The notes under the pieces: generated by a model
The model's input: the letters and a program-made list of their open reading frames with translations, nothing else
What the model was told of the DNA's origin: nothing
Database searches by the model: none
Assembly (NCBI GenBank): GCA_031002005.1
Contig: JARYHS010013630.1
Span: forward strand, 241,807,539 to 241,871,538
From: Vandiemenella viatica
Lineage: Eukaryota > Arthropoda > Insecta > Orthoptera > Morabidae
DNA length: 64,000 nucleotides
Direction of reading: 5' to 3'
Part shown: positions 46,101 through 57,400 of the stretch, one piece after another
Numbering within the stretch: the first letter of the stretch is position 1
How the letters are laid out: each line of letters opens with the position of its first letter
Made by a program: the position numbers and the translations under genes

Positions 46101-46990
46101 TGTGTACCGCTGACAGTGTTTTTAATAATGTTTTTAGAGACGTTCTAAATGAGCATCACATTTTTACCCCGGTGTATACGGATGGGTCTAAGCAGGCTGA
46201 TGGAGTTGGCTGCTCCGTCGTGTTCCCTCGAGCGACTTACACATACAAACTTGATGGCAGGTGCAGCGTTTATACTGCCGAGTGCTACGCCGTGCTAAAG
46301 TCGCTCCAGCATATGAAAGTAAATCGCGATAAGTGTTTCATCATATGCTGTGATTCCCTGAGCTGTATCCTGGCCATAGGAAATATGTATCCAGCAGATC
46401 GTCTAGTCCAGGACATCCAGGACGCCCTCCTTTCCCTCCAATCTCGTGGAAAGGAGGTATTATTCTGCTGGGTACCGGGCCATGTGGGAATCAGGGGGAA
46501 CGAGGCAGCTGATGTAGCTGCCAAGTCAGCCTGCGACAAGGTCAGAACCGACTTTGAACCGGTCCCAAAGTCAGACCTTGCCTCGGCGGCGAAGAGATTT
46601 GTTTTTGATGTTTGGCAGACGCAGTGGCTGGAAGTTGAGCATAACAAGCTCCGGCTGGTCAAACCGACCGTTCAGCCGTGGAGCAGCTCCTTCCAGCGGG
46701 CGAGGAGGGATGAGGTTCTCCTTACTCGCCTCCATATAGGGCACTGTCCTCTAACTCATAGTTTCCTTCTCCGCCGAGAGGACCCTCCGGAATGTGATGC
46801 TTGTGGCGTACCTTTAACGGTACGCCACATTTTAACTGACTGTGTTTTATTTTGTGACTTAAGGGCAGACGTTGGCTTAGCCAACGATCTGCCACTTATT
46901 TTAAACAATGACGGTGACAACGTGGCTAAGATTTTAAAGTTTTGTTGCTTGGCCGGTCTTGTCCCAAAAATTTTGGGCAGATCGGCCTAG
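43149..46990 (+). pseudogene. LINE ORF2: EN-RT-RNase H, frameshifted
   Basis: Polyprotein for target-primed reverse transcription, read in two frames (43149-45056 and 44981-46990) because of a 148-bp duplication. Endonuclease: ILQWNVNGFQAH, LCLQETHF, LLVGDFNAHSALWGS and DLHGSNHFPI (catalytic Asn, Glu, Asp, His). Reverse transcriptase: YRSIALTSCVGKTLERM, FNLEKAYDTTW (motif A; the first Asp is Asn in the upstream duplicate, Asp in the second), NGVPQGSVLSVTLFAIAI (motif B) and YSLYVDDFLIF (motif C). RNase H: VYTDGSKQADG, YTAECYAVLKSL, IICCDSLSC and CWVPGHVGIRGNEAADVAAK. A C-terminal cysteine/histidine block (CDACGVPLTVRHILTDC) closes it. ATG 43149 directly follows the ORF1 stop (TAGG-ATG). Apart from the duplication I see no stop. 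Confidence 0.9.
44853..45148 (+). repeat. 148-bp tandem duplication in RT motif A
   Basis: 44853-45000 and 45001-45148 are nearly identical (start GTGGGTGTTTTTTT, end TACCGAGTC). The second has eight T instead of seven and CGACC instead of CAACC. The unit would be 147 bases (49 codons) without the extra T, so the slip in the T run is what breaks the frame. A four-base GTGG microhomology occurs at the junctions. Confidence 0.95.
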
Positions 46991-47374
46991 GGTTTAGATT
47001 GGATTGGTGGCCTTTTACAACCACCAATCCAAGTACTTTTTTAACTCGTGACACTGCTTATTTGGCTGGCCCTTTTACAGCCAGCCAGCTTACTTGTTTT
47101 ATAAACTGGTTGGCCCTTTTACAGCCAACCAGTTAATGTATATAGTTTTATATTTTATTGCCTTGTCTCAGTTTTATATCTTATGTTGCCGTCTGTGTGG
47201 CCGATCTCTTTACAGTCGGCCACGCAGGCGGTATTTTAGTTGATATGTTAGTATTTTACTGTGCCGTCTCTGTGGACGAACCCTTTACAGTCGGCCACAC
47301 AGACGGCAATTTTGCCACGTTGTCACTCCTGGTTGTTGCTAGGGCGCTAATGACCCCGTCGTCGACGCGCCCTA
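46802..47374 (+). other. Array of RNA hairpins, LINE 3' end
   Basis: At least nine potential stem-loops in series. In ORF2: TGTGGCGTACC/GGTACGCCACA (46802-46829), GGCAGACGTTGGC/GCCAACGATCTGCC (46864-46893), and GGCCG around CCCAAAA/TTTTGGG (46951-46987). In the untranslated region: GGATTGGTGG/CCACCAATCC (47001-47030), GGCTGGC/GCCAGCC (47064-47086), AACTGGTTGGC/GCCAACCAGTT (47104-47134), CCGTCTGTGTGGCCGA/TCGGCCACGCAGGCGG (47189-47231), GCCGTCTCTGTGG.CGA/TCGGCCACACAGACGGC (47263-47307) and TAGGGCGC/GCGCCCTA (47340-47374). The five from 47001 to 47307 have different stems but all carry TTTACA in the loop, mostly CCTTTTACA. I infer an RNA signal, perhaps for recognition by the element's own reverse transcriptase. 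Confidence 0.8.
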
Positions 47375-47409
47375 AAATCCCAATAACAACAACAACAACT
47401 TTTACTTGG

Positions 47410-47879
47410 TAACCTGACAAATTTATGATCAGCATTCTACATATCCTGGTTATGGCCCTCTGTCATTCCATAAGTAAGCCATGTTCACCTGCTGTGAATA
47501 CTGACTTAAGGAATAGATAATTTTTCTGGTGGGTGATACATGTGAATCATCACATGTATTCCAATGGAGGTTTCATACATGGTGTGCTCTATGATGGGAA
47601 AGCTTTCTCCAGTGACAGGATTGGTAAGGTTTGTGGAAACATAGTGTATATTACACATCTTCAGGGTCATATATAGGCTCTGTGGACCCCTAGGCTATAC
47701 ATGTGGTGCAGGTCCTGTTGTCGGCAGCAGCCCTGGCTGCCTCTGGGTATCGATGCTTAAATTTCGAAATTCGGCTCAAAAAATTTATGGGCGACTTTTT
47801 TTTTTTTTTTAGTTCTACTACTGGCCCAGGTGGGGGATCCAGGGTTGTGGCCTATGTAGCCTATGCTTAAATACGACCC
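47410..47879. other. Intron sequence, no clear gene
   Basis: A T tract lies at about 47798-47812 in a GC-richer patch (47690-47870). This could be a small non-autonomous element, but no ends are recognisable. Confidence 0.3.
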
Positions 47880-48560
47880 CACACATCTTGCAACATGGTC
47901 ATTTACATGGGAAAGTGTCATGGTACTGACATTTGAGGTGAGGCTAACAGTGTTTGTGGATTAGAAGTTGGCTGATTGTGTAGGCAGACTGAAGCATGTC
48001 TGGGAGGGCAGGGAGAATTTTGGCAGGCTTGAAGGAAACCATAGCTATGTCAAAGGATTCAATTGTCAGACCTAAGGTCTTACTACCAGTATGTAACCAG
48101 GACTGGACTGCTTCGTTTTAGAGGATTTAGAGTGGTTGATGGGTTTTGCCAGTTGTGATGTGACCTAAGAATGTTAAATGTGAACTAAATCTGTTAAGGT
48201 ATAACAGTGCTTGGTAGATGTTTTTGGAATTATGTGTGAGGACTATTGGTTAGAACATATATGATTGCCACAAATAATAAGGCTTTAAGGATGTTTAGTG
48301 TATCGTGGGAATTGAGATCGTTCGGAACGCTAAAAAGGTTGTTTTTCCCACGTGTCCAGATTATAAAAATATCATCCCAGAACCTGAGCTACACGATAGG
48401 GTTTCAGATGTTTTTGATCTAAAAATGGTCAATGAAATGGTTTGCATAAAAAGAAGTTATTCAAGTATCCATGGCAGTGCCACATATTTGGTATAGATAT
48501 TGTATTCCAGGAAGTATCTCCATTTCGGTAGTCATCCTAAAAATTTTAGGACCACGTTTG
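47880..48560 (-). pseudogene. Decayed Penelope-like RT
   Basis: The minus strand from about 48515 reads as a broken motif B of a Penelope-like reverse transcriptase (QICGTAMDT, compare the family Q-x-x-G-T-A-M-G-T, then YANHFI after a stop and frame change) with further decayed blocks toward 47900 in which the aspartate motif is lost. The block order is right, but no frame exceeds about 40 codons. It could extend upstream into 48561-49850, where I cannot follow it. Confidence 0.4.
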
Positions 48561-50655
48561 TGATAGTTGCAAAATTCTCATGTAGCTGTTATCAGTTAGT
48601 GGTTTGTGAGAGTTGACCTGACTTGCTTCACTCATATGTACCTGCAACATTTAATTTGTAGAAGGATTTCCGATGCCGATAGATTGTTTAGGGAACTTGT
48701 AAAAACATTTATGAAGAATACAGTGGCTTTAAATTAATTTGATTCTGCAGTGAACTTTATTATTCATAACCTACCTTTTCTAATTGAGGTTATCCAACTA
48801 GATGGTGACCAGGTAAGTTAACTAGCAATCTATACACCTTAGGCAACATTGCGGTCACAGTTCAGACTAAGCTGTTAAGTGTTAAATCCCGAACAAACAG
48901 TTTGTTCCTGACACAGTGAGGAGTATTACCATACAAGGATAAAATACCAGTTGTTACCAGAATATAGTTGGTGGGAAGAGATAAATGTACAGTAGTGGAA
49001 CAGAGGAGGAAATGATGTGTCTCTTTGACATTGAAGGGGAGCTAAGTGACTACAGGTTGTAGAAATTGGTCAACCAAGGCAGAGATGCATTCTGTGAGAG
49101 ATTCATGTACAGTGTCTATGGTGCATCAAGGATTACCTAGCTTATGGATTTGGGGAAGCAGGAACGAGACAGGGAAGTGAGGCTGACTGCAGTGTGAGTA
49201 CTTGGAGGGCCATTGAACTGTGAGAATTCTTTAGTCCTTTTGTTGACAGCAGGTGTGGGATTATAGGTGTTGGACATTAGATGCTCTATCTGCTAACTGG
49301 CACATATCATCAGCCATGTAGTAACTGTGATTCATAACCACTTTGGTGGAGCCTTTGCTAGAAGGATGACAAGATTTTGGTTGGACGACAGTTCTACCTT
49401 GGCAAGTGTTTTGGTCAGGCTAAAATTGTTGGTGTTGACCAAGAGTTTCAAAAAACTGGATGAAGCCAAACTGGTGGATAAAAAGTCCAGAAAATTTTGA
49501 AAAGATGGTACTTTGGAAGAGGTGATGGGTCAAGTATGTATTAAGACTGGAATTTTTGGAGACTGTATTTCAGGTCTTCTAGAGGAACAGCCGCATTGAT
49601 ACCAGAGGCAAAGTGTTTGGCAGAATGACAGAGAGCCATGGATTAGAGTGGCATTAGGGTAGTCAGAAAGGTGAGACATTTGTAGGTTCATCACTGACAA
49701 TTTATTTTTGGGTGATTGGCTTGAGTTAAAAGAGTGAAGTGTGGGTTTTAAAGGGGAATGTTGAGGCATGCTGAGGAGTTGGGTAATGAATGGTTTTGAG
49801 GGAATATGGAGAGGCTGCAATTTCTGTTGTTGGGTGACCGAATGAAAATAATATTAATTCATCTGTTTCATTGATTCTGTTAAGGAAAGTGTTCTTATTG
49901 TAAAGGTGGTACTACTTAACTTCTTTCAGTGGTAATGTAATATGCCCTTGCAAACTGAACTTCTCTTCTAATTGAGTGCCAAAGAATTTTATAGTCTTTG
50001 ATTTCAGAATTGCATAATTTATATAGTTTATATATAAAACCTACTGTGCATAATTTTTTGTTTTAAACCTAATATAATCTGTTTTAACAAAATTTAATTT
50101 TAATGAGTTTGGAGTTTATCTTAAACCAGTTATCTACTTTAATAAGTACATTTAAACCAGTTATCTACTTTACTAAGCACATAATTTGCATTAAATTCTA
50201 GATTACTGTTTTTTTTTTCTAACATGTTAGTGTTGTCTGCAAATAAAATGCTCTTCACTTTGCAGGGTAGGTTCCAGAAAGATCACTGATATATAATAAA
50301 AATAGGATTACTAGGACAGGCCTGTGGAATGCCATGTTGTATTTTCTCATAAAACATCGTTACTGATTTTAGAATAAAATAGGGAGATGTTTTGCATCTG
50401 GCTTTCCATTTTCCAGCAGTTTCATGCATACTATAGTATTCAATTTTTTCAAAATTAATTCATATTCATTACAGTTAAATGCTTTTTAAATATTTTTTTA
50501 AAAAATGCTACAAGGCACATTTTATTATTTAGTTTCTCAAACATGTTTCGTGGATGACCATTTTTGGAATCCGAAGTAGTGAGAATATTAAAGTTTGTAA
50601 CATTCTCAGTAACAATGCAGCAGGAAGAGGTGCCATGGGGCAATATTTAATCAGA
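48561..50655. other. Intron sequence, no clear gene
   Basis: The 96-codon minus frame at 49530-49820 is unrecognised. Around 50110-50180 a 32-base phrase (TTTAAACCAGTTATCTACTT) occurs twice in tandem. No other structure. Confidence 0.3.
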
Positions 50656-50659
50656 AGAG

Positions 50660-50800
50660 AAAGATAATTTATACCCAACACCTACCAAAGTTGAAGAGAG
50701 GAAGGCAGCAGCAACAAAAAATAATACACAACACAAAAACAAAATATTTCAGGCAACATGGAAATATGTGGTCATTCTTGCACAAATACCTGCATTCAAC
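50660..50800 (-). repeat. PLE-terminus module, minus
   Basis: Block order CACCTACCAAAGTTGAAGAG, then ACACAACACAAAAACAAAAT, then ATTTCAGG, then CATTCTTGCACAAAT, as in the other modules. About 200 bases downstream lies a + oriented module (51000-51175), so the two may be arms of a disrupted inverted pair. Confidence 0.55.
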
Positions 50801-50937
50801 ACAGCCACATACACAATGGAACTGACTATTGGAGGTGGTGGGGGAAGCAACAATAATGTTACTGGAGAAATTAATTGCAAGAAAGAGAACAACATAAGAA
50901 AAAGTGGATCTTTAAAAGAGGAGAAATAATAGTAACA

Positions 50938-50940
<3 letters not shown>

Positions 50941-50988
<48 letters not shown>
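50941..50988. repeat. (TA)n microsatellite
   Basis: About 22 TA units; it lies between two oppositely oriented PLE-terminus modules. Confidence 0.95.
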
Positions 50989-50990
<2 letters not shown>

Positions 50991-50999
50991 CTCTGTGTA

Positions 51000-51175
51000 C
51001 ACATCTGACTCCACCTGGTGTCTCACTTCTGCACGAATAAGGCTGTATGACAAAATATTGTGCTTCTCTTGTTTTTTTGTGTTCGTCGTCCCAGCCGCCT
51101 TCATCTGTGGTAAGTGTTGGGTCATATTTCCCTATCCTTCCTTAGTTTTATTGCCTTAAAGCATTTTCTTGCTCA
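51000..51175 (+). repeat. PLE-terminus module, plus
   Basis: Very close to the right outer end of the 8190-10290 element: CACCTGGTGTCTCACTTCTG, then GAATAAGGCTGTATGACAAAAT, then TTCATCTGTGGTAAGTGTTG, then CCCTATCCTTCCTTAGTTTT. A second short TA run follows at about 51180-51196. Confidence 0.75.
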
Positions 51176-51841
51176 TTGTTTATATATATATATATAAGGA
51201 TTTTGTAAGCAAGGTATATATCTACATAAAAAATTAATCATTCTGGCTAGTTTTTGATACAACAGGGTGAGGAAGGAAAGTATTATCTGACCCAACAATG
51301 TTTGTTAAATATTTGATGCCTTTTTCTTGCTTCATTGTACCCAGATTCATTTTGTTCTATTTTTACATCTTTTGATTGATTTACAAATTTTCCTATTTCA
51401 TATTTTATTATAATCAATATCATTTTCAAAGATAACATCAAGGCTTCCATATCTATCCTCTCGCTGCTGTGACTGAGGACTGAAATCGCCACATTACACG
51501 GTTTGTTTTATATTTGTGACTGTGATAAAAGCACACTGAAGTTTCCAGAGGGAAGCCTGTGGATTGCTATGACTATGAGCTGTTTTCAGTCATATTCCAG
51601 TTTTGTAACTCAGCATTCAAAGAGTTGTTTTATACAATTCTTTCTTAGAGCTGCACTGCTATATTAAATATTGTTTCCCCCTTTCACCATTTTACATCTA
51701 CGGTAATGAGAGCTATATACTTCATGATGGATAGTTGAGTTATTCCTGTTTAAGAGAAACACAAACCATATACATTGTAATTTCTGGAATTTTGAATCTT
51801 TTCTACGCCTAAGGTAATTATATTGATTTTACAAAATATTC

Positions 51842-52581
51842 GGGTGGGGTGGGACATTCTCCACCAGTGAAAATCTGTTACTGACCTGTTGTTGAAATTT
51901 GGATTAAATGCTTCCTTATTGTGTCCTCATCACGTTTAGCACTCTCCTTTTCCGGAAAAGTTGCCACAAATTAAATTAAAAATGCCAAAATGTGGGATGC
52001 TCCGCAACCGCAAAATGTTAGCAGCACTGTAAAAATGACACAAAAATTATCGGTACAGGGATCATATCAACCTAAATAGGTTCGTTTTGTCATAGTGATC
52101 ATGGTTAGGTTGAAATTCGGCCTGGACCAAGAGTAAAAAGTTTATGGGAAATTCGTTCTGTGGCAGCCCATGTCGCAAACCAGAGACAAACTGCGCATTT
52201 GTTTACAACTGAAGCAATCGATTATCTCTGACTGCTTATATCAATTCCAAGATGGTGAGCCTTATAGTACTGCATTTCGGATAAAAATTGTGTATCTGTT
52301 AGTTTTATGCGACGTTTTGCAACGGAGTGAAGCTAAAACGGCAAGAAAATATTACAACAAAGAATTAAACCAACATTTCAAGAGATTATCATTGATTTCA
52401 CAGTGCCGGCGGCAACTAATAGCAGCGATGCAGTGTCATATTTAGGCATTTTTAATTTAATTCATGGTGACTTTTCCAGAAAAGGAGAGTGTACAACGTG
52501 AAGAGGACGTTATAAGGAAGCAGTTAATCCAAATTTCAAAAGGTCAGTACCAGTATTTCGCGGGTGGAGAATGTTCCACTC
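51842..52581. mobile_element. 740-bp long-TIR element, 8-bp TSD
   Basis: Flanked by AAATATTC at 51834-51841 and 52582-52589. Ends: GGGTGGGACATTCTCCACC on the left and GAGTGGAACATTCTCCACC as the complement of the right. The inverted repeats extend about 150 bases (51842-51995 and 52440-52581), matching through TCCTCATCACGTTT...CTCCTTTTCCGGAAAAG. The interior holds a 91-codon frame (52170-52445) of no known family. An 8-bp duplication fits hAT, P or Merlin superfamilies; the ends do not decide among them. Non-autonomous. Confidence 0.8.
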
Positions 52582-52893
52582 AAATATTCCCCTTTTTGAT
52601 GGAGAATAGTGGTCCAAAGACTTTGATTCAATGATTTGGAGTAGTTTACTTTATTAGTGTATGTCAGTTACAATTTCTAATTTTAATTAGCAGAGTTTAA
52701 TTTTCTTTAGACAGCTTGATGTATCAGCCAGCAACTTTTCCACAAACACTGTTATCATTTTCCCATTAGTAAGTCCCATTGCTTCTTCCCGTGTAACAGA
52801 CCAGAATACAAGATGTGTAACATACACCTTACTTCCACCACGTTCCCCGATCCCATCTCTCAGGAAAGCCTTCCCATCATAGGACACTAATAT

Positions 52894-53370
52894 GTGAAAA
52901 AGTATATTATACAGACAATGTGGTGTATTGAACAATGTTGCTTGGAACTTGCCCTACATGTTCACCTGAGACAAAAGGACAAATCTGTGGTGGTAGAACA
53001 TAGTCTGGAACTAGGACATGGTTTAAATTTTAAATCAACCAGTGTGCTGGCGCATCTGAGAAGCTTTTGGGGCAGCATTGATACAGAAATGGTTGAAATT
53101 CATCTTGTGTCTGATCGTGTAAACTGGGATTGTGGTTTTGAATTTAGTAATGTTTTTATACTTATTATTGAGGCTGCTCATCATCTCATCATCAATGTTT
53201 CATGCTTTGTGCACCAGGTGGTGCTAATGACATCTGAGACTGATGCTAGGCAACATAACAATGCCCACTGTTCCAATGTCAGTGTATCAACAACATGTTC
53301 TTTGCAAACTTTAAACTTCAGATTTATGGTTCTTTACCTGAAGATGATGATGCACAGTACAGTCATTTAA
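52894..53370 (+). pseudogene. Penelope-like GIY-YIG domain, 3' half
   Basis: A 158-codon frame whose middle is the C-terminal half of a Penelope-like endonuclease: KDKSVVVEHSLELGHGLNF, then SVLAHLRSFWGSIDTEMVEI, then VNWDCGFEFSNVF. The spacing matches the family pattern (K-S-A-V-A-E-H...W-D-x-x-x-x-E-x-x-E-I...N-R-D-x-G-x-x-L-S). The N-terminal GIY-YIG half is lost. The remaining codons have no homology. It resembles a different copy from the one at 61927-62440, on the opposite strand. Confidence 0.65.
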
Positions 53371-53668
53371 AAAATGTGTTTAAACAAAATTTTAACTTGG
53401 TTACTTTCTTATGAATTACATTTCAGTTTCCATATAAAATGTTCAATGTATCTCTCCATTGTATTTGGATCATTTTATGCTCTCCAAAGCTGAAATCTTG
53501 TGTGTCTTTAGATTTACCCTTATTTATCCTGATAATATGTTGGTAAAGTTGATCTCTCTCTCTTCCTTTTGTAGCATGCCTGTATTATTCATACTTATAT
53601 CATTCCAATACAAGGTTTCCAGTTTAAAAATATGGAAACAGATGAAGACGCACAATTTTTTTTTTCAG

Positions 53669-53807
53669 GTTCAAGTAATGATGTAGTTGAACTTATGCAG
53701 CATTACCTAGACAACACAGGTGATATTCAGAGTGTCAGTGTTTTAGCTATACGAACATTTTCTTCTGAATTGCTGGAAGATGATACTGTGCAAGCATGGA
53801 TTGAAAG
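53669..53807 (+). CDS. MIOS: MIOS exon, QHYLDNTGD segment
   Basis: A 139-base exon after TTTTTTTCAG and before GTATGG. Two bases complete the glycine codon carried from the previous exon, and the exon ends two bases into the next codon. It reads SSNDVVELMQHYLDNTGDIQ, then SVSVLAIRTFSSELLEDD and VQAWIE. Human MIOS, from memory, has GVDLMESYVDRTGDVQ and VQYWIE at this place. The frame could be read upstream to the ATG at 53632, but this is intronic. Confidence 0.92.
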
Positions 53808-54639
53808 GTATGGTCATTTCTCATTATCAATTTAACAATACAAATTAATAATAAACATTAAGCATTACTAGGTAAAATATTAAAAATTAACACTGCTCAC
53901 TTATAACAAACCAGATATTGTAGTTGTGAGCAATTCATTTACTTTCAGCCCATTCAAGTTATTTTGGATCATAAAATCCATATTGGTTTAAGTAATAAAA
54001 ATTTTAACTCAATAATTTGACTTCAGAGCTGCCAGGTTGATAGGTACAGTTATTGGCAAGGAGGAAAGGATAAGGATTAATGACGAGATGCACTTCAAAC
54101 AAGAATGATAAGTTTGTTCTGATAGGCTATCTGGTTGACTTTTCAAATAGGTTTTTTTAGGTTAGCTACACTCCTGATAATAACCACCAACCAATTATAA
54201 TAAATTGTTGTTATCAGAAGATTGATAGGTTCTTAATGTGAAATAAAGCTTCAGTGATCTTGTTTCACTCCACACTTTCACAAATAGGGACATAGTCTCC
54301 ATTAACAGTTTTCACACACATCTTGAATGGATACACCAAAATAATCCTCTTTCAAACACCAAAAATTGATCTCAAACTTCTAGTAGTTGCTGTATGCACT
54401 GTCTTGTTAATTAGTGTTGTCCAGAACTGATACTCAACAATGTCCCAGGGTGACAAGTAGTTCACTTTTAAAACTTTTGCCAAATCCAAATGAAGACCGA
54501 CTATTTCCTGCCTAGTCAAAAGTGGATGTACTCTCTTACATCCCCTTCCCATCCCCACCAGTGATTGAATATAAAGGTAATTGCTATAAAAAAAATCCAA
54601 TTAAATCAAATCCTTGTTTAAACCCACCTCATTGTTTCA
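53808..54639. other. Intron sequence, no gene seen
   Basis: AT-rich; the minus frame at 54352-54600 is unrecognised. Confidence 0.35.
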
Positions 54640-57400
54640 TCCAATCACTTCTTTTTCCCACTATTTGTGTGTAGCTAACATGTACGTGGTACAATTCTGT
54701 CACTCTGCTAATTGTTTCTTTAAGGACTCTTTTGTATTCAATTTCCTTTCATACCTGTCTCCTGTGTATGCAATCACATGCTTCCTTAGTACCAGGGAAC
54801 ACCACCAACACACCCTTTCCATACTCTAAGACCTTCTCCAGCAACTGTTTGATTGCAAATATCAGGTCTACTGTTGATCTCCCTGTTCTGAACTCCTATT
54901 GCTCATTTCTTAGCTTTTATTCACATATTGCAAAGACCTGTCAAACACTTTGGCACAATGGCACATCAGTCGGATGTCTCTACTTCCTTTATTTATGATA
55001 GGTACAGTTATTCCAGTCTTCTGGGGTAGACCTCTCCCTCCATATTGTTATCATTGCATGACATAACCATTGCTTGCCTACTACTCCTACTGCTCTATCC
55101 ATTTCCACTTTCACTTTATCAATGCTTCCACTTCTTTCTATGTGAGATCTTTTTCTCTCTTGTAAGCTACCTTACTCTTTATTTTCGATATTCAGTCAAA
55201 ATCCGGCTAAGTGTGAGGTTAACATTCAGTACATGATACTATAGTTGAAACCGAAATAAACAACACATAGCAACCATAAATAAGAAGTTTCTAGTTAAAT
55301 ATAAACCATAAACTTACCTAAATGAGCGTAATCCATAATAATCCTGAAGTAAAGTAAACAGATCTGGTTATACAACCACAACACTAATATTCCGCTAAAT
55401 TAAACACTGTAAAGCACTCTAACAATTATAATTTCACCATTTGATATTAAATTCACTAATAACTCACAGTTCCATACCAATTTAAAGTAGTAAATATGAT
55501 TTTTAAAGCATCTCCACATGGAGTGAGCTTAAATATTTAATTTCAGCACATCTAAACAGTTTCAGAGCTTTAAAAGTAGAGGTAATCAAGTAAAATAACC
55601 GGCCAGTTAATATTCTTTAAGTTTCCGATAACCATCAACTAATAAACAGAAGATATAAATAAATAAAAGTCCACTCTTTGATGGCGTCATAGCAATGAAC
55701 TTGTAAAATTGAATTACTCTCCGACTAACATATTTCACGAGCTAAAAACTTTTCTAAAGTACTTAAATTAAATAAAGGTTCGATTTAAATTTAGTTTCAG
55801 GCCACAACAGTCTTTAAACAAAAAGTGAATTATTTGGTTGCACCATCTACGAAACCAGGAAAATTTAGAAATTCTATAACTTCTGATAGCCTTAACCGAT
55901 TTAAAAGATTTTTACACCACTGGACTCAGCAGGAGCCGGGGGACACTTTGAAAATAATATTAACTTGAGATTTTAAAGTTTTGCAAATCCATATTTCGCA
56001 TGTGACGTATGATGACGTATCGCAATACTCGAAACAAATGTGCTTTTCAATTAACCAACTTTCAAAATTCATTTACACCGGTCTGGAAGCTCTAAAAACA
56101 AAACCAATCACATCACTACACTTGTCTCATTACGCTCTTCATCTTGTGATTTTCTGGTAGCACTCAGTTAATGAAAACCTTTTCTAGATACACTATTGTC
56201 TAGGTCAGTAGGCCATTTTGATAAAAGTTAGCCTCAGCAGTCTCTCGCGGCAGTTTAACAGAACGGCTTGAGGAGATCACACGCACCTCATGTGTTCTTA
56301 AGTTTGAGAAAGCCCGGGCTCGCGGTGGCTTATGGGTAGGCAGGACCAGAGCAGCATGGTTGACCGACGCCATTACTAAACAGGCATGGCGAACTCTAAA
56401 GTCTAAAACTTTCCGACATGTGTTCATCTTAACTTTCAATTTCATTCGGGGTGTTGCGGTCTGTTTTGTTTCATGACTTGTGATCTTCGGCAAATGATTT
56501 TCTCCGATTGCCATTGCTAACTGTGACTTTTTGTAAATTCTGTGAAAAATTTTAAGAATATATTCTACAGTGATCAGAACTTAGACTTTCATTTCTACTT
56601 TAGTACCTTTCTTACAGGAGGTTAATCTGTAAGTGGCGGCCGTCTTCATCATACAGTTAGCATTTTTCCCAGGTTTTTCATGGTTACAGAACTTTTTCCG
56701 AACTCTAAATAATATTTTTGGAGGTGTACAAGCCGATACCGACCCCGATATATGGATTTGTCCCTAACACTCTGTCCTTCGTAGTTGTTGTCTTCTCACT
56801 TCTGCTACTGTCACAACTTCATCACTAATAGCTAATAATCACTATCTGATGCCTCTGGTGGTAATACATTTACATCCACCAATTCTCCATTAAATATTGT
56901 GTAGAACACTCCAGACTTATCCTGCAAATCATTACAGGTTACATGATGGCTCTCTTGTTTTTTCTACAAGGACTTTCTATCATCAATCCATTTCCCTTGC
57001 AGGACTCTTGATTGCCATTCCCTTCCTTCATTCCTGATTTCTGTCACCAATATTTCCTCATACCTCTGCCTTTCTATGTCCACACAGGCATTTGGATCTC
57101 CAAAAATTATAAAATTTTGACCATTTAACAGTCTCTGCAGTTCTTCTTCTAATTCATCTTTACATCTGGATGTGCAGCCTACTTGTGGGGCTGATACTTG
57201 AAATATCTCCTGACTTCTACATTTAACTGTTACCTTAATAATCATCATTCTGTCACTTATCTCATTTATTCCGTATTAGTCCTTCTCTATATCAGAGCCA
57301 TAGAAATTACTGCCATTTATCACCGTCCTGTTGGTTTCCTGTTGTCAGAAAAACTGTACTCATCTCCCTTAATCATAGTTTTTGCAGCCATGATTAAAAT
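54640..57400 (-). mobile_element. Dead LINE split by an LTR-like repeat
   Basis: Minus strand. At 57400-56964 there is an endonuclease fragment (VSAPQVGCTSRCKDELEEEL then IIFGDPNACVDIERQRYEEI, matching the family's Y-A-P-Q-x-G and G-D-F-N-A-H-V-G blocks with Phe to Pro and His to Cys changes). At 55080-54640 there is a reverse-transcriptase fragment (GLPQKTGITVPIINKGSR, CHCAKVFDRSLQ). The two are in correct 5' to 3' order for one LINE and are separated by the 55190-56769 repeat. Stops and frameshifts are frequent. It may be the same family as the LINE at 22030-23640, to judge from the style of the motifs. Confidence 0.55.
55190..56769. repeat. LTR-like repeat, copy 3
   Basis: Its first 900 bases match 228-1140 in the same orientation. 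It continues with TGACGTATGATGACG near 56005 and a GC-richer end. The probable 3' end CCCTAACA at 56769 resembles the GGGTGTTACA end of the solo LTR at 29348-31327. No target duplication found. It interrupts the minus-strand LINE at 54640-57400. Confidence 0.55.

Larger units (their letters stand above)
41269..47398 (+). mobile_element. Full-length RNase-H-bearing LINE
   Basis: A 6130-bp non-LTR retrotransposon with an exact 11-base target duplication, CTTTTACTTGG (41258-41268 and 47399-47409). In order: a GC-rich 5' leader with consecutive hairpins; ORF1 with zinc knuckles (to 43147); ORF2 with apurinic-type endonuclease, reverse transcriptase and RNase H (43149-46990); a hairpin-rich 3' untranslated region; and an (AAC)n tail. 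Gene order, CCHC ORF1 and RNase H place it in the I/R1-like group; a precise clade needs a tree. The only gross damage is a 148-bp tandem duplication in ORF2, so it is a recent insertion by the standards of this window. Confidence 0.92.

Noticed and set aside
50871..51159. Open frames on both strands across the (TA)n tract
   Set aside because: Generated by the Tyr/Ile-coding dinucleotide repeat and the PLE-terminus module; not genes.
52894..53370. 158-codon frame as a host gene
   Set aside because: Its recognisable part is the C-terminal half of a Penelope-like endonuclease.
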